A stretch of 64,000 nucleotides of DNA from Archivesica marissinica. Taxonomy: Eukaryota > Mollusca > Bivalvia > Venerida > Vesicomyidae. Every line of letters starts with the position of its first letter. Position 1 is the stretch's first letter. The translations under genes and the position numbers were made by a program. The notes under the pieces were generated by a model. That model ran no database searches. It saw nothing but the letters and a program-made list of their open reading frames with translations, and was not told where the DNA came from. Where the stretch lies: NCBI GenBank assembly GCA_014843695.1, contig CM026390.1, positions 8,169,386-8,233,385 of the forward strand. The letters run 5' to 3'. Shown piece by piece: positions 38,501-44,371 of this stretch.

Positions 38501-40655
38501 CACAATAACCAATGAAAGTATGTTAACCCATTCAACACCAAGTAACTCACATGGACTGGTCCATGATATTCATAAACCAATAAATGAATCAGAAAATCAC
38601 ATTTGGACAAGTTCATTTATCAAAATGGGTAATTATGTCTAAAGATAGTCATATCACTGGCAAAAAGTGCAGATCCTGATGAGACGGCTCGTTACGAGCC
38701 GGCTCATCTGGATCTACACTTTTTGAAAGCCTATTTAGAGGTCTGTGGTGTTGAAAGGGTTAAACAAGGTCAGAGATAAAATATTGGTACATTATGCAAT
38801 ACGATAAAGATATCGTGTTACGGGCCGACTGCTTGGCAATCCTTAGTGTGTACATCTAGAGTACTTGCAAGTTAACATTGTTACCTTTCAGATGGGCCCT
38901 AAATGATTTGTGTAAAGAACATGTTCTCAAACACAATGAACAAAGTTTACTGTGCACCAACACAGTACAGAATCAGATTCTCTTGCTTTTATCACACATA
39001 ATCTATGTTGGTAATGACCTTCAATTGAAAAGTTGGCCATTAGGTTAAATTCAGTAACAACTTTAAAAACAACATTCTCTCTGAACTAATTGGGAGAATT
39101 AACGAAAATTTGCCTGAAACCGTTAAAATAAATGTGCTCAATACAATTATGGGTTATGTATATATTTATTTCAGTCTCATCTATGCATACTACACATATA
39201 ATAGTACATATCCATTCTATGAGAATTATAAGAGACTAGACACATGTTATCCTCACAGACAATTGTTATCATAATACTGTACATGTTCAAATACAAACCT
39301 TGCCCATCTAACTTGTGTTAATCTTGTGACAATATTACTTAAAAATCACATTGAAATACCACATACATTTTAAAAGAAGGTAAAATAGGGTTACTGGCAC
39401 AAGTATCGCTATACTGTGTCACAATTGGCAGTATAATGTGTCGTAATTGGCAAGTTTTGTTAAAAATTAAGCTATTATCTAATATCATACTTGTATGTAT
39501 ACCTAAAATTTTAGTATCAACTATTCATGGTAAAACTGATTTCTTGTATGGTAGGAATCAAGTGCATACTTATATATTTATGTTCAGGCTGTCTGGAGGA
39601 GGTTTATAAACCAAAAGGAGAGACGGAGAAAATAGAGGATGAATCCAACAGGAAAAAACCCAAACAAAAGAAATCCAAACAAAAGAAAGATAAAAGTACG
39701 TCAAATTAAAATCAGAACCGTTATATATTCCGACAAGCAAAGATTTACTTTACTTCTATTTAGACCGTAACTGTATTAGTTGAAAAAGTAGATACATGTA
39801 TACATTGTGTCTAATTATACCATCTCCATAGCCGACTGGTTAAGGTGTCTACCTATGGAGTGGGAGGTCGAAGGTTCGAACATCTACAGGGGTTCATTGT
39901 GATGTGCGTTGGTGACGAATCAGCAAGTTCAATAATTATTACTGATTGCCTGGCACCTGACCTGCAAGCACCTGACCTGCAAGGATAGGATTGCCTGGCA
40001 CCTGACATGCAAGGATAGGATTGCCTGGCACCTGACCTGCAAGGATAGGATTGCCTGGCACCTGACCTGCAAGCACCTGACCTGCAAGGATAGGATTGCC
40101 TGGCACCTGACCTGCAAGGATAGGATTTCCTGGCACCTGACCTGCAAGGATACGATTGCCTGGCACCTGACCTGCAAGGATAGGATTGCCTGGCACCTGA
40201 CCTGCAAGGATAGGATTCGGTACTGATGTACATACATCACTGATGGGCACTGTTTCGAGCCACGCTCAGACCGTGTCTCATTTATATGAAAAAGTTGGCA
40301 GTTTCTTACGGAGGTTGGTGCACCCAAGTACTGGTTAACCGTTGGAGCCTGCCCAGGAAAGGTGTTCTTAGGTAAACTGCCCACCGGCGATATAGCCCAA
40401 AATGGTGCTGATGCAGGCGTAAAACCCGAAATATAACTGATGTACATAAAATGTCTCTCAAATGTCAGTAAATGGGGTCACACTATAATAAACAAACACT
40501 GCTTTTTTATAACTTATGAGACATTGATAGCTAAAAGTATATCTCAACATTGTTTTCTGATCAAGACTTTCTAAGAAGTTGATATCTGAAAGCTATATGT
40601 ATCCACTATTTCAGGTAAACAGAAAGGTGAATCTGGAGAGCACACCGAGTTATGA
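20408..40655 (+). CDS. CNPY3/4: Canopy homologue (CNPY3/CNPY4 type), spliced, 7 coding exons
   Basis: Coding exons: 20408-20525, 23892-24016, 27423-27563, 30562-30646 (exon 4'), 38301-38418, 39588-39695, 40615-40655; about 244 residues, like CNPY4. The product has a signal peptide (hydrophobic core [11 protein letters not shown], cleavage likely near CVA-DEE), the saposin-like canopy domain with cysteines in [24 protein letters not shown] and YLCKEHVLK, the family signatures [31 protein letters not shown] and EEVIEDWY, a lysine-rich tail, and C-terminal HTEL, a KDEL-type ER retrieval signal. CNPY3/4 proteins act in the ER lumen; CNPY3 (PRAT4A) is a co-chaperone with GRP94 for Toll-like receptors. 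Exon junction phases all agree except at exon 2, where one extra T breaks the frame. A second, broken exon 4 precedes exon 4'. Confidence 0.9.
20526..21145 (+). other. Canopy intron 1, 5' part
   Basis: I see no gene, recognisable mobile element or strong tandem repeat in these 620 bp. A long AT-rich stretch leads into the LINE fragment. Confidence 0.5.
21146..22913 (+). mobile_element. Degenerate CR1/Jockey-type LINE, 3' fragment in canopy intron 1
   Basis: Encodes the middle and end of a reverse transcriptase. TSGVH-stop-GSVLGPL begins it (the expected Q codon is TAA at 21186-21188), followed by the catalytic box [20 protein letters not shown] and [13 protein letters not shown]. After an internal 34 bp minisatellite it resumes with [21 protein letters not shown] and [13 protein letters not shown], ending at 22743. 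The element ends about 22913 in short ATAG repeats (ATAAATAGATAGATAG), typical for some LINE tails. The endonuclease and first RT motifs are absent (5' truncation), and there are stops, so it is dead. It lies in the same orientation as canopy. Clade is by motif memory only. Confidence 0.85.
21601..22286 (+). repeat. 34 bp minisatellite grown from LINE coding sequence
   Basis: About 20 units of a 34 bp sequence containing ACATCCGTGAGCTGGCATAC and AAGACCCTGGTC. The unit is the LINE segment that encodes [13 protein letters not shown] just before RPQVEYAS, so the array arose by expansion inside the RT gene. Because 34 is not a multiple of 3, the frame rotates through the array. Units are nearly identical (CCGTGAG or CCATGAG), which points to recent homogenisation. 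Confidence 0.95.
23010..23228 (+). mobile_element. tRNA-derived SINE, family S1 (5'-truncated copy)
   Basis: Shares with other copies the B-box-like AGGTTCAATCC, the body GGGTTTTCTCCGGGTACTCC and GGTTTCCTCCCACACGAATG, and the tail ATTAATATAAGTTGTTAAAA. Full copies (28634-28880 in reverse) start TGTCCGATTAGTGCAGTGG, a tRNA A-box-like head. Further copies or tails are at 37090-37152, 37722-38210, 47716-47764 and 61885-61950. Confidence 0.75.
23229..23568 (+). other. Canopy intron 1, unannotated stretch with poly-C tract
   Basis: Nothing coding was recognised. A run of 14 C lies at about 23499-23512 just before the MITE. Confidence 0.4.
23569..23861 (+). mobile_element. MITE with CCATCCATAC termini, 30 bp upstream of canopy exon 2
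   Basis: The terminal inverted repeat CCATCCATACTTGCCTATAA at the left matches TTATAGGTGAGTATGGATGG at the right, and the interior is non-coding. A 5' portion of a second copy is at about 40786-41000. The right end lies only 30 bp from the exon 2 start, so the polypyrimidine tract and branch-point region of intron 1 now lie in or next to transposon DNA. Superfamily not assigned. Confidence 0.75.
23892..24016 (+). CDS. CNPY3/4: Canopy exon 2, with a one-base excess
   Basis: After the acceptor TTTGTTTGCAG the exon reads [19 protein letters not shown], then [17 protein letters not shown], joined in phase 1 to exon 1. Near its end the run ATTTTTATATAATACTGC has five T where four would give the family-like ILYNT and the correct phase 2 for exon 3. 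As assembled, the frame meets TAA at 24008-24010. The donor GTAAGT is intact. A homopolymer error in the assembly is the simplest reading; a real frameshift allele is possible. Confidence 0.8.
24083..24318 (+). mobile_element. tRNA-derived SINE, family S2 (copy 1)
   Basis: The head CTCTGTGGCTGAGTGCTTGC is A-box-like and GGTTCGAATCCC (24136-24147) is a B box. The body ends …GCTGGAGAGTCGCCATGTG. Related copies are at 54484-54889 and 55641-55745. This copy runs directly into a piggyBac-like MITE. Confidence 0.75.
24323..24558 (+). mobile_element. piggyBac-like MITE, copy 1
   Basis: Ends CCCATTCAACACCA… and …TGGTGTTGAAAGGG, with TTAA on both sides (24319-24322, 24559-24562). CCC/GGG termini with a TTAA target duplication are the mark of piggyBac-type elements. 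The middle has a GC-rich palindrome around GACGGCTCGTCACGAGCCGG. Five copies are in the window. Confidence 0.85.
24903..25806 (+). repeat. 31 bp minisatellite in canopy intron 2
   Basis: About 29 units of 31 bp contain TTGGTGGTCTCTCCATCACA and ACACTGAACG. Units fall into classes (GAACGG, GAAAGG, GAACGC; CCATCA or CCGTCA), and the CCGTCA / GAAAGG class dominates the right third, showing local homogenisation. Confidence 0.95.
25807..26131 (+). other. Canopy intron 2, unannotated stretch
   Basis: About 325 bp with a short open frame (25786-25974) that shows no recognisable domain. I see nothing else. Confidence 0.4.
26132..26262 (+). repeat. Dispersed repeat R4, copy 1
   Basis: Shares with 37547-37665 the sequence GATCAGGATCTAT, TTCAGCCAAGTGTTTTAGCT and CGAATAGCAAACAGCATA. 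It contains an internal inverted pair (AACATAGATCCAGATCA against TGATCAGGATCTATGTT) able to form a hairpin. Probably a MITE; type not assigned. Confidence 0.65.
26264..27422 (+). repeat. 40 bp minisatellite made of the canopy exon 3 splice acceptor
   Basis: About 28 units, mostly 40 bp with some of 46 bp (extra ACATAC), each containing TATATTTCAGAGAGTTGAGA then CATACAGTACTGGTATTTG. The last unit runs straight into canopy exon 3: the genuine acceptor is TATATTTCAG and the exon begins AGAGTTGAGAC. So every unit carries a copy of the real 3' splice site and of the first 11 nt of the exon. No unit carries the rest of the exon. Confidence 0.95.
27423..27563 (+). CDS. CNPY3/4: Canopy exon 3
   Basis: Reads [20 protein letters not shown], then [20 protein letters not shown] and FQTLHNLV, closely matching the canopy domain. 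Enters in phase 2 and leaves in phase 2 (…CTT GT|GTAAGTA). The acceptor is the last of about 29 near-identical acceptor copies. Confidence 0.9.
27618..27805 (-). mobile_element. tRNA-derived SINE, family S3 (minus strand)
   Basis: In reverse complement it has AATCCAGGTTCGATCCTCC (B box), then TTTCAGATGCGACTATAAAC and a poly-A tail (the T run at 27618-27632). The body aligns by eye with 43131-43400, which has GGTTCGATCCCC and TTTCAGATGGGACGTTAAAC. Confidence 0.7.
27836..28541 (+). mobile_element. Dispersed non-autonomous element E1, copy A
   Basis: About 700 bp matches 50539-51296 in the opposite orientation. Shared landmarks are GATCAGCTGTTCCCAA, CATCTTCGTTCATTG, GATGACGCTTGACC, GACGCTTG-type motifs and AAACCCGGGAGCTCGGGTCA near one end. 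Divergence and indels between the copies are considerable. Short open frames within (28309-28605 and the opposite strand) show no domain. It lies in canopy intron 3. Confidence 0.75.
28634..28880 (-). mobile_element. tRNA-derived SINE, family S1 (full-length copy, minus strand)
   Basis: In reverse complement the head TGTCCGATTAGTGCAGTGGT and TTAGCACGCTCGTTCTCACC is A-box-like, and GGGTTCAATCC is the B box. The body and the tail AAATAAAGATTAAAC complete the copy. It lies in canopy intron 3. Confidence 0.8.
29078..29148 (+). pseudogene. Broken canopy exon 4 (14 nt deletion)
   Basis: After an acceptor GTTTTAG the sequence reads [14 protein letters not shown] and then, one frame away, [10 protein letters not shown] before the donor GTAAAG. 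The codons for the expected W-D-T-P part are missing: the segment is 71 nt against 85 nt in the intact copy, a 14 nt loss that puts TGA directly after ELC. The junction GAGCTCTGCTGAAG has overlapping CTCTG/TCTGCTG, as expected for microhomology-mediated deletion. Phase and splice sites still fit canopy. The right inverted-repeat arm begins only about 18 nt downstream. Its peptide differs from exon 4' at many positions, so the two are old variants, not a fresh copy of one another. Confidence 0.85.
29941..30093. repeat. 22 bp minisatellite (right arm, ~7 units)
   Basis: Units of CAAACCATGTTTGATTCAAC plus TA repeat about seven times, against about three in the left arm. Confidence 0.9.
30562..30646 (+). 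CDS. CNPY3/4: Canopy exon 4' (intact, inside the inverted-repeat arm)
   Basis: Acceptor TTTCTATATTTTAAG, donor GTAAGA, 85 nt. It reads [20 protein letters not shown], then AEITQLQRD. Phases match exon 3 (in, phase 2) and exon 5 (out, phase 0). It restores the [12 protein letters not shown] signature that the upstream copy has lost. It is the only usable exon 4 on the coding strand of this gene. Confidence 0.85.
30660..30856 (+). mobile_element. pogo/Tigger-like MITE (right arm copy)
   Basis: Mirror of 16775-16971: 197 bp, CAGTCTACATCC… to …GGATGTACACTG, TA on both sides, 13 bp after the exon 4' donor. Presence at the same place in both arms means the insertion came before the inverted duplication. 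Confidence 0.8.
31038..33637 (-). repeat. Tandem array B (right), 19 bp unit, inverted
   Basis: About 135 units of the reverse complement of the left 19 bp unit (ATAGCGTCACTAAATTGTC). The CATCACT class is more frequent here than on the left. The array lies in the canopy intron between exon 4' and exon 5. Confidence 0.97.
33638..37037 (-). repeat. Tandem array A (right), AT-rich 21-23 bp unit, inverted
   Basis: About 3.4 kb of the reverse complement of array A (ATGTACAATCTATATATACAC). A variant class with CATTCCCAATCTATATA appears here and not in the left array, while the ~105 bp marker blocks of the left array are absent. The last 1 kb (35960-36330) is more degenerate. Long open frames are array artefacts. 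Confidence 0.95.
37090..37152 (-). mobile_element. SINE S1 tail fragment
   Basis: AAATTTATTTTAGCTTGATT, then GCGAAACAAG and ACTTATATTAATCACTCT match the 3' end of family S1 in reverse. It lies just outside the right end of the inverted repeat. Confidence 0.65.
37153..37721 (+). repeat. Canopy intron with dispersed repeat R4, copy 2 (37547-37665)
   Basis: The R4 copy matches 26132-26262. Before it, 37420-37525 (ACAATTCTAATGAAATTGCA … ATGCATGCAAAGAGTTAA) resembles part of the inverted-repeat arm (29577-29695), pointing to another dispersed repeat. No coding sequence was recognised. Confidence 0.5.
37722..38210 (-). mobile_element. SINE S1 copy interrupted by a piggyBac-like MITE
   Basis: The two SINE halves, 37722-37793 (tail, ATATTAATCAATCTCGTTGG) and 38031-38210 (body and tRNA-like head, GAGGAAACCGGAGTACCCGG), are separated by MITE copy 2 and its TTAA. 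The SINE is the older insertion. Confidence 0.8.
37798..38030 (+). mobile_element. piggyBac-like MITE, copy 2 (nested in SINE S1)
   Basis: 233 bp, TTAA at 37794-37797 and 38031-38034, CCCATTCAACACC… to …GTGTTGAAAGAG. The central palindrome is GACGGCTCGTGACGAGCCGG. Confidence 0.85.
38301..38418 (+). CDS. CNPY3/4: Canopy exon 5
   Basis: After TTTATTTCAG it reads [20 protein letters not shown], then [27 protein letters not shown] and YLC.EHVLK are canopy family signatures. Enters in phase 0, leaves in phase 1 at GTAAGT. Confidence 0.9.
38468..38522 (+). pseudogene. Partial exon 5 copy 1
   Basis: AGTATCATAAACTATCTGTG and TAAAGAACATG repeat the second half of exon 5, followed by a shortened CACAATAACCAATGAAAGTA. 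It starts 50 nt after the real donor and has no acceptor, so it is a decayed tandem copy. Confidence 0.75.
38527..38759 (+). mobile_element. piggyBac-like MITE, copy 3
   Basis: 233 bp with TTAA at 38523-38526 and 38760-38763. The central palindrome has GACGGCTCGTTACGAGCCGG. Nearly identical to copies 2 and 4. Confidence 0.85.
38893..38951 (+). pseudogene. Partial exon 5 copy 2
   Basis: A CTTTCAG acceptor-like site is followed by ATGATTTGTGTAAAGAACAT and GTTCTCAAACACAATGAACA, the end of exon 5 with changes ([12 protein letters not shown]). The donor is lost (AAAGTTTACT). A second decayed tandem copy. Confidence 0.75.
38952..39587 (+). other. Canopy intron 5, unannotated stretch
   Basis: AT-rich sequence. 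I see no gene, tandem repeat or recognised element. Confidence 0.5.
39588..39695 (+). CDS. CNPY3/4: Canopy exon 6 (lysine-rich tail)
   Basis: After TATGTTCAG it reads (S)[20 protein letters not shown], then [15 protein letters not shown]. It carries the last conserved cysteine and a lysine-rich tail as in CNPY3/4. The best donor is GTACGT at 39696, which splices in phase to exon 7. Read-through would stop after STSN with no ER signal. Confidence 0.8.
39822..40445 (+). mobile_element. tRNA-like SINE split by a 30 bp minisatellite
   Basis: Head CATAGCCGACTGGTTAAGGT and B-box-like GGTTCGAACAT (39873-39883). The body appears to resume after the minisatellite (40219-40445: GGTGTTCTTAGGTAAACTGC … GCAGGCGTAAAACCCGAAAT). 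That the two parts belong to one element is an inference. Confidence 0.5.
39944..40218 (+). repeat. 30 bp minisatellite in canopy intron 6
   Basis: About nine units of CAAGGATAGGATTGCCTGGC plus ACCTGACCTG, some shortened. The period is a multiple of 3, so the minus strand stays open through several frames (peptide repeat [10 protein letters not shown]). I regard these as non-coding. Confidence 0.9.
40615..40655 (+). CDS. CNPY3/4: Canopy exon 7 (C-terminus, HTEL)
   Basis: After CACTATTTCAG it reads (S)[12 protein letters not shown] and stop TGA at 40653-40655. HTEL is a plausible KDEL-receptor signal, in line with ER residence of canopy proteins. The phase match and the lysine-rich start, continuing exon 6, support this terminal exon. 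Confidence 0.85.
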
Positions 40656-40704
40656 CGATAGATCAACTATTCTCTCAATTCATTTTTACAAATTTTGCAG
40701 CTGA

Positions 40705-40710
40705 ATTAAA
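40705..40710 (+). terminator. Possible canopy polyadenylation signal (ATTAAA)
   Basis: ATTAAA lies 50 nt after the canopy stop and is followed by GTGTGTCC, a GT-rich element. Position fits a short 3' UTR; the cleavage site cannot be fixed from sequence. Confidence 0.4.
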
Positions 40711-40785
40711 GTGTGTCCATCTACTACAGTCGTAGTATATATATAATTATATGACTTTCTGTAGTATTTTGTATACTGTCCACAC

Positions 40786-41000
40786 TCGCCTATAAGGCGA
40801 GTATTTTACCACCAGATTATGAGTGGCTTCCCATCTTATAAGTGAGTACTCAAATAAATTATAGAATAAATTATAAATGATATCCATAATTACGTTTTAG
40901 AAAAGAAAGCATGCATAAACATGCAATTTATACTTGTGTCTGGTGTCCATTTTATCAATGCGTCTCATATGCAAATGCATGCCAAAACACTCACATATAT
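40786..41000 (+). mobile_element. Second copy of the CCATCCATAC-type MITE, right end missing
   Basis: CACTCGCCTATAAGGCGAGT, ACCACCAGATTATG and TATCCATAATTACG match 23569-23861. The right terminus is not present, and the sequence passes into the palindromic element at 41008. Confidence 0.65.
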
Positions 41001-41007
41001 CAAACAG

Positions 41008-41532
41008 GTAGGACATTTGCCCCGAAGGACATCTGCCCCGACTATGTTTTGCAAAGGCGGACATCTGCCCCGACTATGTTTTGCAGGGGCGGATATCTGC
41101 CCCGACTAAAGTGGACAACTGCCCCGACTCTGTTTTGCATGGGCGGCCATCTAGTCGGGGTAGATGTCCGCCTCTACATAACAGAGTCGGGGCAGATGTC
41201 CGCCTCTACATAACGGAGTCGGGGCAGATGTCCGCCTCTACATAACGGAGTCGGGGCAGATGTCCGCCTCTACATAACGGAGTCGGGGCAGATGTCCGCC
41301 TCTACATAACGGAGTCGGGGCAGATGTCCGCCTCTACATAACGGAGTCGGGGCAGATGTCCGCCTTTGCAAAACAGAATCGGGGCAAATGTCCGCCCATG
41401 CAAAACAGAGTCGGGGCAGTTGTCCACTTTAGTCGGGGCAGATGTCCGTCCCTGCAAAACATAGTCGGGGCAGATGTCCTCCCTAGCCATTTTTGGAGTC
41501 GGGGCAGATGTCCTTCGGGGCAAATGTCCTAC
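41008..41532. repeat. Palindromic element with GTCGGGGCAGATGTCC tandem core
   Basis: The left end GTAGGACATTTGCCCCGAAG and the right end CTTCGGGGCAAATGTCCTAC are exact inverted copies. Between them, GCCCCGACTATGTTTTGC-type units face GCAAAACATAGTCGGGGC-type units, and about seven 32 bp units (ACGGAGTCGGGGCAGATGTC) fill 41160-41350. Open frames in it (for example ADICPDYVLQGR repeats) occur on both strands and are by-products of the repeat. A half copy lies at 42460-42732. Confidence 0.85.
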
Positions 41533-41975
41533 AATCAAATGGCTGCCATATGTAAGGAGGAAAGTGTGCAGTGTTTTCATGAATTCATGTCTCTATTGAA
41601 AAATGCACATTTTCATGTTTTTCTGACTTGACTTACAATATCCCTATTTATAAATTTAAAACATACATGTATTCCTAAGGACACCACCACTATGGTTCTG
41701 TTGGACTCAAACTCACAACTCCTAGATTAATAGGTGCACACCATATCCTTTACACAATGGAGGCTCACAATATTCTTCTATTCCCCCCCCCCCCCCCCCA
41801 CGCACACAAAGTGTCCAAACACATTTTATTTTTTATCTTACATTTATATTGTATTTACGTTGTAATCTCAAAATTGAATTGTTTTTTGTACATGTATCAA
41901 TTTTTCTAAAAAACTATTTGTGAGATACAGTTTCTTCCCAAATTACCACAATTCTGTATTTGACCTTTCTTTTAA
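41533..41975 (+). other. Unannotated stretch with 17-base poly-C run
   Basis: Intergenic sequence with no gene recognised. The C run is at about 41783-41799. Confidence 0.4.
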
Positions 41976-42208
41976 CCCATTCAACACCAAGTAACTCACA
42001 TGGACTGGTCCATGATATTCATAAACCAATAAATGAATCAGAAAATCACATTTGGACAAGTTCATTTATCAAAATGGGTAATTATGTCTAAAAATAGTCA
42101 TATCACTGGCAAAAAGTGCAGATCCTGATGAGACGGCTCGTCACGAGCCGGCTCATCTGGATCTACACTTTTTGTAAGCCTATTTAGAGGTCTGTGGTGT
42201 TGAAAGGG
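41976..42208 (+). mobile_element. piggyBac-like MITE, copy 4
   Basis: 233 bp, TTAA at 41972-41975 and 42209-42212, termini and palindrome as in the other copies. Confidence 0.85.
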
Positions 42209-42459
42209 TTAAGGTTGATAATTTTACCAATTTTGATCAAAGGACCGTAAAATTCCCATTGCCATAATGTATGGGCTGTGTTCCCATATTTGTTTCCAAC
42301 TTTTGATCGAAAAACAGCGAAATTCTCGGTGCTATAAGGTATGGGCCATGTTCCCAAAATGGCGAGGAAAAATACGAATGTAGGACGTTTTGGCCTAAGA
42401 TGTTTTTGCCTTGACGTTTTGTCCTGGCATTTTGGTTAAGTTGGACGATATACAAACAG

Positions 42460-42732
42460 GTAGGACATTTGCCCCGAAGGACATCTGACCCGACTATGTT
42501 TTGCAAAGGCGGACATCTGCCCCGACTATGTTTTGCAGGGGCGGTTATCTGCCCCGACTATGTTTTGCAGGGGCGGTTATCTGACCCGACTAAAGCGGAC
42601 AACTGCCCCGATTATGTTTTGCAGGGGCGGTTATCTGCCCCGACTAAAGTGGACAACTGCCCCGACTATGTTTTGCAGGGGCGGTTATCTGCCCCGACTA
42701 AAGTGGACAACTGCCCCGACTCTGTTTTGCAT
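42460..42732. repeat. Half copy of the palindromic GTCGGGGCAGATGTCC element
   Basis: Starts with the same GTAGGACATTTGCCCCGAAG end, preceded as in the first copy by CAAACAG, and contains four to five units of CCCCGACTAAAGTGGACAAC / TATGTTTTGCAGGGGCGGTT. The inverted second half is missing. Confidence 0.8.
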
Positions 42733-42756
42733 GAAACATATTATACATTAAAAACT

Positions 42757-42951
42757 CCTAAAAACATCTAACATTTAATTGCTGGATTGATCTTGTTTTC
42801 ATTCTAAAAACATCTAACATTTAATTGCTGGATTGATCTTGTTTTCATTCTAAAAACATCTAACATTTAATTGCTGGATTGATCTTGTTTTCATTCTAAA
42901 AACATCTAACATTTAATTGCTGGATTGATCTTGTTTTCATTCTAAAAACAT
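42757..42951 (+). repeat. 46 bp minisatellite
   Basis: Just over four units of AACATCTAACATTTAATTGC plus TGGATTGATCTTGTTTTCAT and TCTAAA, nearly identical. Confidence 0.9.
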
Positions 42952-43130
42952 CAAACGCTTTTACAGTATCAGTTTTTAAACTGTTATTAATAAAGAAAAC
43001 AATCATTATGCAATTAGCGACCTTGAAAGATAGTGATTGCAATTAGCACAAACACTGTAAAGAGAGCATAATATATGGGTCAATCACACAGAGTAGATCA
43101 TGTTAATTAGATCACAGTATTATTATTTCA

Positions 43131-43400
43131 CACTGGTAACACGCTGGACTGGTAATCCAGGAATCGCAGGTTCGATCCCCCGTCTGACCCTAATAAAATT
43201 AACAGTCTTTCAGATGGGACGTTAAACCGAGGTCTCGTGTCGGTGCTTTACACCGTGCACGTAAAAGAACCAGAGGAGATTCTGGAATGGGTCTCTGTCT
43301 GTATCATGCACTATCCTCCAAAATCTAAAATAACTAATCTCTTCAGGAGGCGTCGCTCATATGGGCAACCGGTAGCGACGATAAATAAACGTAAAAATAC
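43131..43400 (+). mobile_element. tRNA-Thr-like SINE, family S3
   Basis: The head CACTGGTAACACGCTGGACT, an anticodon-arm-like CTGGACTGGTAATCCAG (anticodon position GGT) and the B box GGTTCGATCCCC (43169-43180) look tRNA-derived. The body TTTCAGATGGGACGTTAAAC, then GGTGCTTTACACCGTGCACG, matches 27618-27805 in reverse. It is not a functional tRNA gene because the acceptor stem does not close. Confidence 0.75.
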
Positions 43401-43425
43401 ACACTCATTTTTATACTTTGCCAAA

Positions 43426-44236
43426 ATGGAGATAATCAAAACCAAACGAGGCAGCAAAAAGCTGTGTTTGAATGGGTTTATGTATAAATCTGAAACAATT
43501 TCGAAGAATGAAATGACATGAAGATGTGTCAGAAGAGCCATGTGGTGCCTTACTGAAAACAAATCAACAATATGAAAATGCTACCCTGTTCAAAGAGCAT
43601 AACCATCTTTCCGATGAGAGAGCTGTTTACATTGAAAAGTGTAGACATGCTATGAAAGAAAAAGCTTGTTCTACCAATGACAAACCAAACCAGATATTCA
43701 CTTTCACAGCAGCCTCAGATGAAGTGAAAGCACGTTTGCCTGCTCCAGATACATTGAAACGAGTTCTACGACGTACCCGAGCCAAACACAGACCAAAGGA
43801 CCCACAGTCCCTACAACTTGAAAACCACTGGCGTCCGACAACAGGAGACAACCCTGTCAACTTTGTTCATTTTGACAACGGACCAGAAGCAGCAGAACGA
43901 GTCATACTCTTCACAACAGAAAAGCGCCTTGCCGACTGTGACACTTGGTGTAAGGACGGTACCTGACCTGTTGCTCCACGTCTGCTCCAGCAGCTCTACG
44001 TGATCCATGGACAAGTCAATGGTGTTTTCCTTCCACTTGTGTACGCAGTACTTCAAAGAAAGACTCAAACAACTTATGAAACCATGCTTCATGTTCTAGC
44101 AAATGCTGGTTGTGACCCATCTGATTATTGTAGACTTTGAACGTAGTGTTGATCTTGCTGTTATGTCTGTGTTTGGTGAACATGTCAATATTCAATATTG
44201 TTTCTATCATTTATGTCTAGTGTTTCCCACTATTTG
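43426..44236 (+). pseudogene. FLYWCH-MULE transposase-like gene, decayed
   Basis: Frames in order: MEIIKTKRGSKKLCLNGFMY (FLYWCH-type start) to 43521; then, shifted, from 43526, GALLKTNQQYENATLFKEHN and HLSDERAV (end of a FLYWCH-like zinc module, H-x-H), running to ADCDTWCKDGT at 43966. After another shift come VNGVFLPLVYAVLQRKTQTT, ETMLHVLANAGCD and, from about 44127, IVDFERSVDLAVMSVFGEHV and CFYHLC. The DGT, VDFE and C-F-x-H blocks are what one expects of a MULE-type DDE transposase domain. At least three frame breaks and no start-to-stop frame: a relic. It is either a transposon or a domesticated multicopy FLYWCH gene. Confidence 0.7.
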
Positions 44237-44371
44237 TCTATGCTAGTTGTTTTATGTATTAAAAGTTTAAACTATTACCTATTACGACATTATTTGCATT
44301 ACTCCTGCCCATTGTGGAAGTTTTGATGGTGCGGTCGCTTCAGGTCCGGAGTTGGTGCCCAGCCGAGTTAT

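Noticed and set aside
39853..40447. Minus-strand frames with [10 protein letters not shown] repeats
   Set aside because: A 30 bp unit keeps frames open by arithmetic. Three frames are open at once and the stretch lies in canopy intron 6.
40911..42771. Reading frames with ADICPDYVLQGR-type repeats
   Set aside because: They come from the palindromic GTCGGGGCAGATGTCC element and appear on both strands. No start, domain or splice context supports a gene.
43131..43202. tRNA-Thr gene
   Set aside because: A- and B-box-like parts and an anticodon-like arm are present, but the acceptor stem does not pair and a SINE body follows that also occurs at 27618-27805.
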